From positions 63,678,008-63,742,007 of the forward strand of contig CM059973.1 in assembly GCA_030490835.1 (NCBI GenBank): a DNA stretch of 64,000 bases, written 5' to 3'. Position 1 is the first letter of the stretch; each line of letters starts with the position of its first letter. Origin of the DNA: Annona cherimola. Its lineage: Eukaryota > Streptophyta > Magnoliopsida > Magnoliales > Annonaceae. Shown in pieces: positions 13,701-24,246 of this stretch. A program made the translations under genes and the position numbers. The notes below the pieces were generated by a model. It saw nothing but the letters and a program-made list of their open reading frames with translations. It was not told the DNA's origin and made no database searches.

Positions 13701-15668
13701 TTAAAGAATTACCTTCAGTCTGTAGATGAGGAGGTTTGTTTCTGAGTCCTGCGTTTTGAGTTGATTCCTTCTGCATCTTTGCTTCCATTCTTTTGGAATT
13801 CACATATATTTGTTTCGTTTTTACAATTCTATTCAATGAGGCTGGCATCAAATGATATCTTTAATCATTTTATGTGGTTGGCTACGTTTATCTTCTTATG
13901 TATCACTTTGTTCCTTTTTTTTTTTTAAAAAAAATTTCTTTTAAAGTTATCAAGTTCTGCATACTTACAAGTAAAAAGAGAAGGGTCCTGTTCATATACG
14001 GTCGCCCGTAATTTGGGGAATTTACAGATGACTGCAAAAATGTTTATTATCGATTCTTTTAATACATGCGTGGTCCTCACCTAGATCTTCCATCTTATTA
14101 AATTTTTGACAATTTTTAAAATTGGTTCGTGTTTTTTTTTTTTTTTTTGAAATCAATGAAAAACTGATTTTGAAAAATCAAAATAAAATACCAATCAAAT
14201 GCAAAAAATAATTAAATTTTAACTTTACAGAGTAGAAGATTTGGTTGGAATTCACACATGCATAAAAAAAAAAAAATTTAAAAAGTAAATTTTTTTTTGG
14301 TTGCCTGTAAATTGGATCTCTGCCTCAGCAGAGACATTTTGCATGATTAGTTTAATTTTTAATTTGATGCATCTACAGGCCACAGCCATATAGATTGCTA
14401 ATCCTTGTATCACCTAATTCTTTTGATGTTTGATATTCTTTCAGTTTGAGGTAATACAGAAGTTTGAAGAGATGTGCTTGGAATCTACCAAGGAATTTTC
14501 TCCTCTATTTGCACTGGTACATAAACTTTATTAGTTTTTTGTTTTTTGGTACATATACTTTATTAAGTAGGCAAAATTTATCTTTGATTTTATTTGTTTC
14601 TGCTTCTTCATCTTCTTCTTGGTAAATTTTTGCTTAGCTTTCTCGTGGGTCAGTTAGCCATTGCTCCTTTTCTTTTTTCTATTTCTGCTTGGTTTATTTT
14701 TATTTTCTATGATTTTTTGTTTTCATGTTTCTGCTTATTTTTCTTATCGGTCAAACCAACATTGCTCCCTTTCTTGGTCTTGCTTGGTTAATTTTTATTT
14801 TTATTTCCTGTGATAGGTTCTACATGAGCTCTATGACAAAGAAATCATGTCGGAAGATGCCATTCTTCAATGGGAAGCAGAGAAAGAAGGTGCTGACGAA
14901 GCAGACAAAATATTTGTGAAGCAGTCACAGCAATTCCTTCAGGTTCATGCAAATCAAAACTTGCTTTCTTCATACAAGTAAACTTCTGGCAGATGCAACA
15001 AGCATTAACTTACATCTCCGCCGCCATGTGCTTCTTTCAATTGAAAATAAAAAAAAGGAAATCCTATCTAGATGCCAGGCAATCACGTATATATTTGAGC
15101 ATGACTTGATCAATGACATGGTCTCAGTTTGACATGAATATTTGTTTGTGAGCCACAACTTGTGAGGTCATTTCCAACAGAGATATTGTTGAAATGGCAG
15201 GGTGAGAATAAAATTTTTGTAGTATATTTAGCAAGCAAAGTGATGTCTCTGATGTCTTATGAAGCTCTGTGAGCAGTTTGATCAGAACTTATAATTCTTT
15301 TTTGGCAGAAATTTCAAATGTGATACATCCATTATGAGCCACTTGATATTCGATAGTTTCAAGCTGACATGTCACATGTGAATGAAAAATCTATGTTAAT
15401 ATTAGCAGAAACATCTAATTTGATATCTTTTGTAAGAACTGTCTGCTTTTTACTTCCAAGTTGGACAATTACTGTCAATGTTCCTCAACTTTGATGGATT
15501 GTGGACCATGTCTGCTTATGTTGCACAAGCATTTCATTAAATATTTTGGCATTTCATGTGCCCATCTTAGCCAGTAAGCCGTTCATATTCTAAAGGCTAA
15601 TTCATCTACGGACCTTTTTTCAGTGGCTAAAAGAAGCACCGGAAGAGTCAAGTGATGAAGAATCATGA
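1766..15668 (+). CDS. EIF2B5: Translation initiation factor eIF2B subunit epsilon, C-terminal two thirds (5' exons outside window)
   Basis: Catalytic subunit of the eIF2B complex, which exchanges GDP for GTP on eIF2 in the cytosol. Eleven exons join in phase: 1766-1958, 5108-5370, 8605-8734, 9739-9812, 11060-11320, 11543-11619, 12386-12477, 13651-13733, 14445-14516, 14817-14942 and 15624-15668. Together they give 1416 nt, or 471 codons ending in TGA, with GT-AG borders throughout. Exon 1 gives the conserved GYKIFTHEI and SYAARIDN blocks. Exon 2 gives hexapeptide repeats of a left-handed beta helix (NSVIGRGCIIGSN, SSYIWNNVVIQDGCE, AIVCD). Exons 5-11 give the W2 (HEAT-like) catalytic domain with its acidic-aromatic boxes (LQWEAEKEGADEAD and WLKEAPEESSDEES at the end). 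Plant homologues are about 720-740 residues (from memory), so roughly 260 N-terminal residues are missing. Introns reach 3.2 kb and carry many MITEs; all visible coding exons are free of stops and frameshifts. The D codon joining exons 1 and 2 is split G/AT. Confidence 0.95.
2170..2375. repeat. Tourist-like MITE remnant in eIF2B epsilon intron
   Basis: A diverged copy of the same family as 6562-6851, recognised by CATATAACTACCC, CTATCTATTTTAACTTTATT and ACATCATTA blocks in the same order. No clean termini were seen. It directly abuts the foldback element at 2381. Confidence 0.4.
2381..3088. mobile_element. Foldback (long hairpin) element with a nested MITE
   Basis: The two arms are inverted copies: TTTGGAGTATGATTATA at the left end and TATAATCATACTCCAAA at the right. 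Inner arm blocks match too (ATTTTAGGCTAAAAT, CATAAACATGTTT, GTAAAACTTT against its complement). The symmetry centre near 2575-2605 holds GGGCATTTAAGTCATTTT, a core shared with seven other hairpin elements here. The right arm is interrupted by a 281-bp Tourist-like MITE at 2694-2974. It lies in an intron and no coding capacity is seen. Confidence 0.75.
2694..2974. mobile_element. Tourist-like MITE nested in foldback arm
   Basis: Terminal inverted repeats GGGTGTGTTTGG and CCAAACACATCC are flanked by TAC on both sides (2691-2693, 2975-2977). The intact left arm of the host foldback shows what the empty site looked like. A 3-bp duplication and these ends fit the PIF/Harbinger-derived Tourist type. 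Confidence 0.8.
3268..3526. mobile_element. Tourist-like MITE
   Basis: Ends GGGTCCGTTTGGTAA and, inverted, TTTACCAAAAGGAGC; TAA lies on each side. The interior has the family block GTGATATGATA. The right edge is accurate to a few bases. Confidence 0.6.
3957..4322. mobile_element. Foldback (long hairpin) element
   Basis: Arms pair from TGATCATTTTAGATCGGTC at the left with GACCGTTCTGAAATGATCA at the right, and inward through ATGTTTAATC and GGAGAT blocks. The centre reads GGGGTATTTTAGTCATTTT, then its inverse ATGACTAAAATGCCCC at 4131-4146. It is one intron insertion with no open frame of interest. Confidence 0.75.
6562..6851. mobile_element. Tourist-like MITE
   Basis: Ends GAGCATGTTTGGC and CCGAACACAACC are flanked by TTA at 6559-6561 and 6852-6854. 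The interior has the family blocks CAACTACCC and ATCACATCATTTT. It lies in the second visible eIF2B epsilon intron. Confidence 0.75.
8368..8393. repeat. (TTG)n microsatellite
   Basis: About eight uninterrupted TTG units in an intron of the eIF2B epsilon gene. Confidence 0.9.
13050..13309. mobile_element. Tourist-like MITE
   Basis: Ends GGGGACGTTTGGGAATG and CATTCCCAAACGTCCCC-like (observed ATTCCCAAACATACCCC) with a family-type interior (TGATATGAAATGATA). The flanks suggest a short TA-rich target site. It lies between two W2-domain exons. Confidence 0.7.
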
Positions 15669-16850
15669 TGGATTGATGTCATGGCGTTCACTTGAACTTC
15701 ACAAGGCCCTGGATCATTAACAGGTTTCTATCATGGAGGCACTGATGGTGTCATAAAAAATCAGATCCATTCCTTGTCCGCCCGTACTGGCTCCAGTGTC
15801 TGCGGCGTGCCTTCATTGGTGTCGAATCCTCAGAGATGTTCATTATGCCAACAAGGCTTCAGAGTTCTAAAATTTATTGGCATTCTTAATATTCTCTTGT
15901 ACATTATGATTTTTTTGTTACTTGTTCTGGAAACAGAGCAGTTGTTAGAGACACTTCTTATTTGAGCTCTCGTCTTCGGTTTTTACAGTTCAGGTTGTTG
16001 TTTCTTAGAAGAGAACTAGTTCGAGGAAGTGACAATGGATTCTTTTTTTTTTTTTAAATATTTATTTCCTGAACTTTGGGGTCTTGTATCTTGGGTGACC
16101 AGACGAAGCTCTGGAAGTTTTATATGATCAATGTTATGCCCTTGATGCTGGCTTCTGGCAATAAAAAGGCATTAACCCAAGGGACAAAGGAAAAAAATTG
16201 CGAGCGCAAGTAAATAAAATCACAAGATTTATAGTAGTTTTGATGTTTCTCTTGCCACCTTACTCAAATTCTTCGACTTACCTTGAATTAGAGTTTACAT
16301 TTTCACTGTCCACAAATGGAACTAGGGCTTCATTTTCTTGAGCTTACGGGGAAGCTATAAGCCTTTTGTTTTATACGAGGAAAATCTCTCTGTTAGTGCT
16401 TAGTGGAAAGCTGGAAGAGGCCCTTATTATTATTATTTTTTATTGTTTTATCTTAGAATTATGCTTTATAAGATCTCTTTTTCTTACAACACAATCAAGA
16501 ATCTTAACTAATTTCTCTAAATTTTTGCTTAATGGATGGATAATACTCTATATGGTTAGTGGTAGGAGACAATGCTCCTAAATGAAAGACATTAGCTCTC
16601 CACGGAGTTCAACTTGGGACCTCAAACGCCAAGGTCAGGCATGAGCATCAATTGCGATATGCGATCTGTATGCTCTTTTGATTTTGTGTACTCCCATACC
16701 CTAATTTTTTGAATTAATGGAATATTTGGACAATCAATAAATTTTCTTAAGTAATCATATTTAGCAGAAGCCTTGTACTTAACATTTTTCCTTACAAAGC
16801 ACAAGAAAATACTCTTAACACCTTACTAAGCAATGAATAAATAATATTCA
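15669..16850. other. eIF2B epsilon 3' untranslated region and flank
   Basis: Follows the TGA stop. A T-rich stretch and an AATAAA at 16160-16165 could mark the transcript end, giving a 3' UTR of about 500 nt. Nothing else was recognised between there and the MITE at 16851. Confidence 0.45.
16160..16165 (+). terminator. Possible polyadenylation signal of the eIF2B epsilon gene
   Basis: A canonical AATAAA 492 nt after the stop codon, on the coding strand. Plant signals are loose, so this is only a candidate. Confidence 0.35.
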
Positions 16851-17328
16851 GGGCGAATTTCTTACATACTCATGAATTTTATCTATAATTTCACATATAC
16901 TCGCTAATTTTCAAAAATTCTTTTCATGCTTATGAATTTTTATTTTAATTCCACTTATATCTATATAGTTAAGGTTTCGTTAAAAGGGCTGTTAATTCTT
17001 TAGGAAATGACGAATATGGTTATCCTTAATTATGATTTTATAGCTAAAAATATATATTATAATGAATTTTTAATAATTCTATAACTATAAAATTATACAT
17101 TATTTGAATATGAATCTTTAACTTTAAGCAAAACAATCTTAAATTATATTAAAGTTTGGGTATATTTGTCATTTTATGATGTGACTAACGGTCAATTCAA
17201 CTAATCTCTAACGACATGAGTATAAGTGAAATTATGATAAAAATTCGTGGGTATGAGAGAAATTTTTAATACTTCACGAGTATAGGTGGAATTAATGATA
17301 AAATTCGTAGGTATACATGAAATTTGCC
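16851..17328. mobile_element. MITE of the GGCAAATTTC-end family, copy 1
   Basis: The left end GGCGAATTTCTTACATACTC is the inverse of the right end GTATACATGAAATTTGCC, and pairing extends inward through CATGAATTTTATC and ATTCCACTTATA blocks. Four related copies occur in the window (30090, 31590, 32663). No open frame. Confidence 0.7.
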
Positions 17329-17878
17329 ATAATATTTATTTGATCAACTTAAGAGCAAATTCCAAACATACAAGTTTTGTCTCTAGTTTGTTCAAAATTC
17401 TATTCATACTTATAAAATTATGAATATGCTTAAGTCTTAATTATGTTTTTGTAGGTAAATTTTCACCTCGAGTGATACATGATTCTGCACGCTGCAAAAG
17501 TATGATTTTATGGCTGCAAAATTATGAAAAGTATTTTTCTGATTTTAAATTTTCAAAATAAATATTAAATGAAATAAAAAATTGTAGAATTGTATATACA
17601 AGAAATACATGATTGACCCTGCACTTACGTAGAAAAAATAGAAAAATTGGTCAGCGGGAGCGAAATTTGAAACCCCCATTGGTTTACCATATGATTTTTA
17701 AAATTTTAACATTTTAAGACAATTTCGCTTGCAGTGGGCCTAGTTAGTAGTTACATGTTGCGCAATTCCGTGGGGAGAGCAAGTTACTTGAGAAGTAAGG
17801 TTATTAAGGAAGGAATAAGGCTTTGGTTACGGGACCTTAATTCAGCATAGTTTGGCTGTGTTATTCGTTAGGGTAATT

Positions 17879-17928
<50 letters not shown>

Positions 17929-17931
<3 letters not shown>

Positions 17932-18272
17932 ATTTATTCCAGTGCATGCGACTGCACCGTGCAGTCCATGCACTGTGGGCCCCACCTGATCATAAATGGA
18001 AAATCCACCCCACCCATTGTATTTAGAATTGTTCACTTTAATAGCATACCAATTTTCATCAAAATCCAACATGTATATAGTCCCCATCTTAAAATGGTGC
18101 AAAATCAACGTAATAAAATAGTTTAATGTAAATATCAAGTTTAAAGTGGTTTTTTAAACATCTAAACCGTCTAAAGTATGATTTATATATGGATAAATAA
18201 GTGTATAAAGTTTCATTACAATCTAACATGTGTGGGGTCCATTTTACATCGGACTGCACACGATCGGGTCTC
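17929..18272 (+). mobile_element. (TA)n-flanked hairpin-ended element, type A
   Basis: Preceded by about 47 bp of pure TA. The left end is a local palindrome (GTGCATG, GACTGCA, then TGCAGTC, ATGCAC); the right end has CGGACTGCACACGATCGGGT. The shared core runs from CCCATTGTATTTAGAAT to CAATCTAACATGTGTGGGG. Overlapping open frames rich in I and Y are only translated TA repeat. Confidence 0.8.
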
Positions 18273-18292
18273 ATATATATATATTATATATA

Positions 18293-18642
18293 GAGAAATG
18301 ATCCAGTGCATGCGACTGCACTGTGCAGTCCATGCACTGTGGGCCCCACCTGATCATTTCCCATAAATCCACCCCACCCATTGTATTTAGAATTGTTCAC
18401 TTTATTACCATACCAATTTTCATCCAAATCCAACATGTGTGTAGTCTCCATCTTAAAGTGATGTAAAATCAACGTAATAAAATAGTTTAATGTAAATATC
18501 AAGTTTAAAGTGATTTTTTCAACATCTAAACCGTCTAAAGTATGATTTATATATGGATAAATGAGTGTATAAAGTTTCATTACAATCTAATATGTGTGGG
18601 GTCCATTTTACAGCGGACTCCGACTGCACAGGATCGGTTCCC
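18293..18642 (+). mobile_element. (TA)n-flanked hairpin-ended element, type A
   Basis: A close tandem copy of the element at 17929, in the same orientation and separated only by TA-rich sequence. Left GATCCAGTGCATGCGACTG; right end inverse GATCCTGTGCAGTCGG, so the two tips form ~25-bp imperfect inverted repeats that are also internally self-complementary. Confidence 0.8.
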
Positions 18643-19137
18643 ATATATATATATATCCACATAATTTGACGCTAATTGCAAATATATCCACGTAGTTTCA
18701 CAAAATGCATATTATCCTCACATAGTTTCACTAAAATTGCATATTACCCGATGTTACCTACTGTTAATATTTGACGCTATATTTTGAAAAAAGACGAAAA
18801 TGCCCTCATTGGTATACATAGTTTCATGGGAGTAATATGCAATTTTGGTGAAACTATGTGAGGTGATATGCAATCCATAAAACTATGGATGAGGGCGTTT
18901 TCGTCATTTTTCAAAATATAATGTCAGATATTAACGGCAGGGAACGGCGTGTAGGTAATATGCAACTTTGGTGAAACTATGTGGGGGTAATATGTATTTA
19001 GTGAAACTACGTGAGTATCTCTTCAATTAGCGTGAAACTATGTGAGTATATATGCAAATTACCCGCGTTATTATTTTAAAATACCTACGAATGAATTAAA
19101 ATTTCAAATCAGCCAAAATTCTTAGCTTAACCCAATT

Positions 19138-19143
19138 TATAAA
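19138..19143 (+). promoter_or_regulatory. Possible TATA box of PSRP3
   Basis: TATAAA about 250 bp before the PSRP3 start codon, immediately after the MITE that ends at 19064. The distance implies a ~220-nt leader. AT-rich context makes this weak. Confidence 0.25.
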
Positions 19144-19390
19144 AAATTAATGAAGATTGATTTCAAAACATTAATTAAAGTTGGCGATGCAGTAAATCAC
19201 ATACAGGGATGCATCTTATCCATGGCACCCTGCTGCTCCTTTTCCCCTAATCAGGATCCAGGCGAACGGCTTTACGCGGCAGAGCGCACCGGTTCTGTTC
19301 CTTATCTAAAAAAGGCTGCAGGGGGAGTGCCTTTCTTCCCTTCCCTTCTTTCCCAGCACTGCATTCTTGAAAACCAGAAGAGTGGGGGCA

Positions 19391-21155
19391 ATGTCCGTCT
19401 GCTTATCTATGTCTGCTGTCGCTTGCAGCTCGAGAAGCTGCAGCAGCAGCGGCAGCAACAGTTTCGGACGTTTTCAGAGCCCAATCGCAAGACCAAGGAG
19501 CTTGCCTTTCCTTCTGAGAACCGCTGAGAAGAAACTGTCTGCTTTTACTCTCTCAACTCCTCAGTCTCTCGACGAAACCAAGAAACCCCTCTTTGGAAAT
19601 TTTGGAGCAAAAGCAGCAGCCGCATCGGGGACGGCATCTGAAGAAGCTGAAGAAGATTGGGCTCCTTCATCTGAAGATGAATCCGAAGACATTAAAGCCA
19701 AAGGTGATGAATCCGAATACGAGGAGAAGGAGGAGGAGGAGGAGGAGGAGGAGGAGGAGGAGGAGGAGCAAACGGAGGTCTCGGTCTCTCTCTCAACTGT
19801 CTTTTCTTACTGTTATTTGTCCTATGATGATGGCTTCAAATTACTTGCCGTCGGAAATGGGAAAATGGCCTAGTTGATGCCCTTTCTCAGGGCAATTAGT
19901 GGGTGGGTAATGCTCAGTTCTTGTTTCCTTTTGGTAATTTTACCGGCCTCTGCATTTGTAGAGAATGGACAAAACAGAAGCCCCCGTTCAACGCGTAAAT
20001 TACCACCACGAATCCTATCCAGCCAAAAAAATGAAGATTACTTATAGAATTGTATAGTAGGCTCTAAACATTCTCATTTAACACCTGAACAGGGTGAGGA
20101 ATTAGCTCGTAACTGTCTTGAGCCAAGCATTGTTCTTAAATATCTGTCAACTTGGCTGGTAAAGTGGACCTCCTTAAACATAATGGAGGTGAATTACATC
20201 ATTTTTCTTTTTTTCTAAAGAAAACGCTTCAATTGTCAGAAGCTCCAGGTTGTCCAGAATACGTCCTGCGAATGCCAACAATGAAAACCCGGATCAGAGA
20301 ATGTTGGGCATTTGGTATTACTATTGAAAAAATATGGCAGCATTGTCATACTTGAAAATTGATGACAAAATGGGAAAATATGCTTTCATATTTGATTTTA
20401 TTGAAAAAATTTTGGTCAGAATTTAAAATTTTTATGCAACATATATTGTCACATTTGAAAACCACCCCATGATTGGACCTGTCTATGACCTTTAACTTGA
20501 CCATGCATGACCCTGATTTTCAGTAATAGAAAATGAAAAAAAGGAGGAAAATAAGTTTGGGTGGTTGATGTTCACTTCACTAATCTTTGTATTCTTAATT
20601 TTCCTTCTCCTCTCCCTTAATGCCCACCAAGTTTTTGATTATTTGTTCAGCATCAGATATTATGTCATGTTCATTGCCTTTTACTTTCTTGTGTTTAGCC
20701 TATTCCACTTAATTTTGGTTCACTTTTACTGGGTTCGAAAGACTTCTTAGTCTGCTACATCTATGGTTATGTGAATATTAATCTATCTGTATGCGTACAT
20801 GTGGTTCATCTGCTGCTCTTTTGCTGGTGTCTCCTTCTGAGGGTTTTTCTCTTATCTTTGTTTCTTATGTGTACAGAGACTTGGGGTGGTTGTAGAACCA
20901 ATAAGCAAGCCGAGGCTGGCTCTTAAGTTCATTTGGCTGGAGAAGAACATTGGTCTTGCCCTTGATCAGATCATACCAGGCTATGGCACCGTCCCTTTGA
21001 GCCCATACTATTTTTGGCCTAGAAAAGATGCGTGGGAAGAGCTCAAGACTACACTAGAGAGTAAGCCATGGATTTCTCGGAAGCGGACGATTATCCTTCT
21101 AAATCAGGCTACTGACATCATTAATCAGTGGCAGCAGAGTGGTGGCAATTTGTAG
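19391..21155 (+). CDS. PSRP3: Plastid-specific 30S ribosomal protein 3 (cS23, Ycf65-like), nuclear-encoded precursor
   Basis: Component of the small subunit of the chloroplast ribosome, imported from the cytosol. Two exons, 19391-19777 and 20877-21155, join in phase 0 into 221 codons plus stop. The first ATG in frame is at 19391; the frame continues upstream only without an ATG. Residues 1-~60 are Ser/Arg-rich and poor in acidic residues ([20 protein letters not shown]), a typical transit peptide. Residues ~90-129 form a Glu-rich linker encoded by a GAG run. Exon 2 holds the whole conserved domain: [68 protein letters not shown]. This matches the family end to end, so the identification is firm. 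The 1.1-kb intron shows no repeat that I could classify. Splice borders are GAG/GTCTCG and TACAG/AGACTT. Confidence 0.95.
19720..19769 (+). repeat. (GAG)n coding microsatellite in PSRP3
   Basis: Mostly GAG codons giving an uninterrupted run of about 13 Glu just before the splice donor. Slippage here would change linker length without touching the ribosome-binding domain. Confidence 0.9.
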
Positions 21156-22183
21156 CATGTTGGTTTTTGTTCGGGTTATGGCCACTTTGTTTTGCATCTA
21201 AACATTGAGTTCTTTGCAACTTCCTGTAACTTTTGTGTGTTTCTATATTTTCGGCTGTTTCTGTAGAATGTCGGGTTCTTTTCTTTTGTTGTGTTGTATC
21301 AAAGTTACTTCTTTCATGATTCAACGTTTGGAATTGTTGATAGAATGAAGGGTTTTTAAATTTTAACAGACAAAACTCCTCCCAGTTGTTCCGCTTTCCT
21401 AGGTGCCAAGTTCCAAACTTTGTTAGGTTAGCCCTTGCCATTTCTCTTATTCTCAGCAATGCTTATAATCCCCATCTGTTACTAAACTTCGTCTGACATC
21501 ATTATAATTCCTTCCACCAATTTCTCTATGCTGCCTGAATGTAACACAATTTGCTGCAATGCCATAAAAACTGGTCAGACCAAGAGCGTCAGTTGGATCG
21601 AGTTAGCTCAGCTAGAACTAATTTCAGCCTGGTTGGGTTAGTGGTCAACTTTCAGTTAGTCTGTTATTATTATTATTATTATTATTTTGTTTTTATTTTT
21701 AATTGGTTGCTTAGTATTACTGGTCTCTATTGTGTTTTAGGTCCATATGATTTTGACTTTTATTTTTTGAAAATCTTACTTATTTTTATATGTATATACC
21801 TGTTTTATAATTATAATGGTGATTAACAGCTTGAACCAGACCATTAAACCAATCGCTTCAAACATAATGCATGGATTGTCCGAAAATCAAATTCTAATTG
21901 TGTAAATTCTATTATTCTGTGCCTTTTTGAAGTGGTAGAAAGGTGGGAGGGTATTTGACAGATTTTGTGAAATTAATATCTATTTGAAATCGTGCCAGAG
22001 TGGATGGTTTAAACTGGTTGCTAGAATAAAAGTACGTCCACATTTACCTTCCTGTTGAAGTTGCTGAATGCATTCACTATTTTCTTACATCATATTACGC
22101 TAGAATAAAAGTATGCTGCTCTGCTTATCGCTATTGCTTCATGTACTAGGTTGCAACTGTCAGAAATGACAGAGAGGAAGCTG

Positions 22184-22214
<31 letters not shown>
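21156..22214. other. PSRP3 3' region and intergenic DNA
   Basis: Downstream of the stop is T-rich sequence fitting a 3' UTR. An (ATT)n run lies at about 21665-21687 and a TA run at about 22188-22214, where the next element inserted. No other gene is seen. Confidence 0.5.
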
Positions 22215-22582
22215 GGGAACAGATCCTGTGCAGTCGGACTGCACCGTAATTATGGTGCAGTCCGCTGTAAAATGGACCCTACACATGTTAGATTGTAATG
22301 AAACTTTATACACTCATTTATCAATATATAAATCATACTTTAGACGGTTTAGATGTTGAAAAAACCACTTTAAACTTGATATTTATATTAAACTATTTTA
22401 TTACGTTGATTTTGCACCATTTTAAGATGGAGACTACACACATGTTGGATTTGGATGAAAATTGGTATGATAATAAAGTGAACAATTCTAAATACAATGG
22501 GTGGGGTGGATTTATGGGAAATGATCAGGTGGGGCCCATAGTGCATGGACTGCACGGTGCAGTCGCATGCACTGGATCATTT

Positions 22583-22585
<3 letters not shown>
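22215..22585 (-). mobile_element. (TA)n-flanked hairpin-ended element, type A
   Basis: Reverse orientation to the copy at 17929. The outer tip carries a second perfect hairpin (GGACTGCACC, 8-nt loop, GGTGCAGTCC at 22237-22264). Flanked by about 28 bp of TA on the left and about 38 bp on the right. Confidence 0.8.
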
Positions 22586-22623
<38 letters not shown>

Positions 22624-22625
<2 letters not shown>

Positions 22626-22974
22626 TCCGATCCTGTGCAGTCGGACTGCACCGCTGTAAAATGGACCCCACACATATTAGATTGTAATGAAACTTTATAC
22701 AATCATTTATCCATACATAAATCATACTTTAGACGGTTTAGATGTTGAAAAAACCACTTTACACTTGATATTTACATTAAACTATTTTATTACGTTGATT
22801 TTGCACCATTTTAAGATGGGAACTACGCACATGTTGGATTTGGATGAAAATTGGTATGCTAATAAAGTGAACAATTCTAAATACAATGGGTGGGGTGGAT
22901 TTTCTATTTATGATCAAGTGGGGCCCACAGTGCATGGACTGCACGGTGCAGTCGCATGCACTGGATTATTTCCC
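22624..22974 (-). mobile_element. (TA)n-flanked hairpin-ended element, type A
   Basis: Head-to-tail neighbour of the element at 22215 across a TA tract. Ends GATCCGATCCTGTGCAGTCG and CATGCACTGGATTATTTCCC; the core is reverse-complemented relative to 17929. Confidence 0.8.
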
Positions 22975-22989
22975 ATATATATATATATA

Positions 22990-23332
22990 GAGAGAGCTGT
23001 TCCGGTGCAGCGTCACTGCACCGGAACAGCGGTACAGTGGCCCAAAAATGGGCCCCACATGATTATGAAATCATGATCTACTTCACCCATTGTATTTAGA
23101 ATAATATATTCATTACCATACTAATTTTCATCCCAATCAGATACTTTAAAGTTGTTATTTACATTAAACTATTTTATTACGTTGGATTTGTACCATTTTC
23201 AGATGGGGCCCACATAGGATGAAAATTGGTATGGTAATAGAATACATTATTCTAAATACAATGGGTGGAGTAGATCATGATTTCATGATCATGTGGGGCC
23301 CATTTCAGCGATGCTGCACCGGAATATATTCC
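22990..23332 (-). mobile_element. (TA)n-flanked hairpin-ended element, type B, palindromic subfamily
   Basis: The left tip is TTCCGGTGCAG, 5-nt loop, CTGCACCGGAA. The right half repeats the left end in inverse (GGGCCCCACATGAT, CCATTGTATTTAGAAT and complements). The same rearranged layout occurs at 42166-42546 in opposite orientation, so this foldback form moved as a unit. Confidence 0.75.
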
Positions 23333-24246
23333 ATATATTATATATATATATATATATTGTTTTAAAAGATAATTATGAGATCAACTGGCTTTTTCCAATT
23401 GATTCTTTTTTCTTCCTAGCCATGATGAGAGATGTTCTGGTGTAGGCCCACCCTTGTATACATCAATCTTGGATTACCCTATTGAAACACCATCTTCATC
23501 ATCGAATTATTTTATTTGATTGGTTGGCTGCGAACTTTGGAAATGGAAGAGAAAAACGACCAGTTTATTAATCAGTATCTTCGATCTACTTTAACTGTTC
23601 CTAAACGTTATTGTTGTGATTTTCATTTTATACCCTTTCCAATTTCCTGAACTTGTGGGCTAGGGGAATGTAAAACACGAGGTGAAAAGGAGCACTTGTG
23701 CAAAGAACGGTGGGCATAGGGAATCAACAGTCATTTAAAGCCTCTTGGTCAAGATGACAGCATCTTGAGTTCTCAAGCATGAATGTCTTTCCATACATGA
23801 AACACAATTCTTCATAAACGGATGCGACTTTTTAACTGATTTTAATTCTAAGCACTCAAGTCATATGAATTACATTAAGAACTATTTGGGTCATCTGGGG
23901 TAGTGTGTGATTCCGGAGTATAGCTTGGGTTTCCTCCCCTCAATACTCAAGTTTCAGGGGATGGGTTTTAGATTCTATCAACAATCTTCTTCAGTGGCGG
24001 ATTTTGGACCTTGAGTCAGGGGTGGCCGCCTGTGGAGCATTGCACAATGAATTTTTGCTGCAATCATACAGCATCGATGGCGACGTCGATTTGTGCTTCA
24101 TAACTGGTGAAAAGATGTTCCGAGTTTTGCTGCCTTGCATGAAGCAAAACAAACACAACCACACTATTGTACGCTACATAATACAAAAGTTTGTTCTTCT
24201 TCCTGGACTATATATATCAAGATAGAAAGGAGACGCTAGACATTAA
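23333..24246. other. Intergenic DNA between the PSRP3 side and the receptor kinase
   Basis: Begins with a TA run (23333-23357). The rest is plain sequence between two gene 3' ends and probably includes the receptor kinase 3' UTR just right of 24100. No further feature recognised. Confidence 0.4.

Larger units (their letters stand above)
17871..19064. mobile_element. MITE with GGGTAATTTGCATATATA ends, carrying two nested elements
   Basis: The right end TATATATGCAAATTACCC is the inverse of GGGTAATTTGCATATATA at 17871. Inner repeat blocks around 18653-19064 also pair (ATGCATATTA, CACATAGTTTCAC, GACGAAAATGCCCTC against GAGGGCGTTTTCGTC). The TATATA in the left end now holds a long TA run plus two (TA)n elements (17929-18272 and 18293-18642). 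Removing them restores an ordinary ~430-bp MITE. A second member lies at 44373-44800. Confidence 0.75.

Noticed and set aside
19150..19527. Upstream 125-codon frame overlapping the PSRP3 start
   Set aside because: It covers the presumed leader in a different frame and resembles no protein; the transit-peptide frame begins at 19391.
17842..23076. Repeated open frames containing LDLDENWY, NNSKYNGWGGF and YIYIYI on both strands, which look like a conserved peptide family
   Set aside because: They are the same stretch of copies of one non-coding element; similarity is of DNA, frames are broken in older copies, and YIYI is translated TA repeat.
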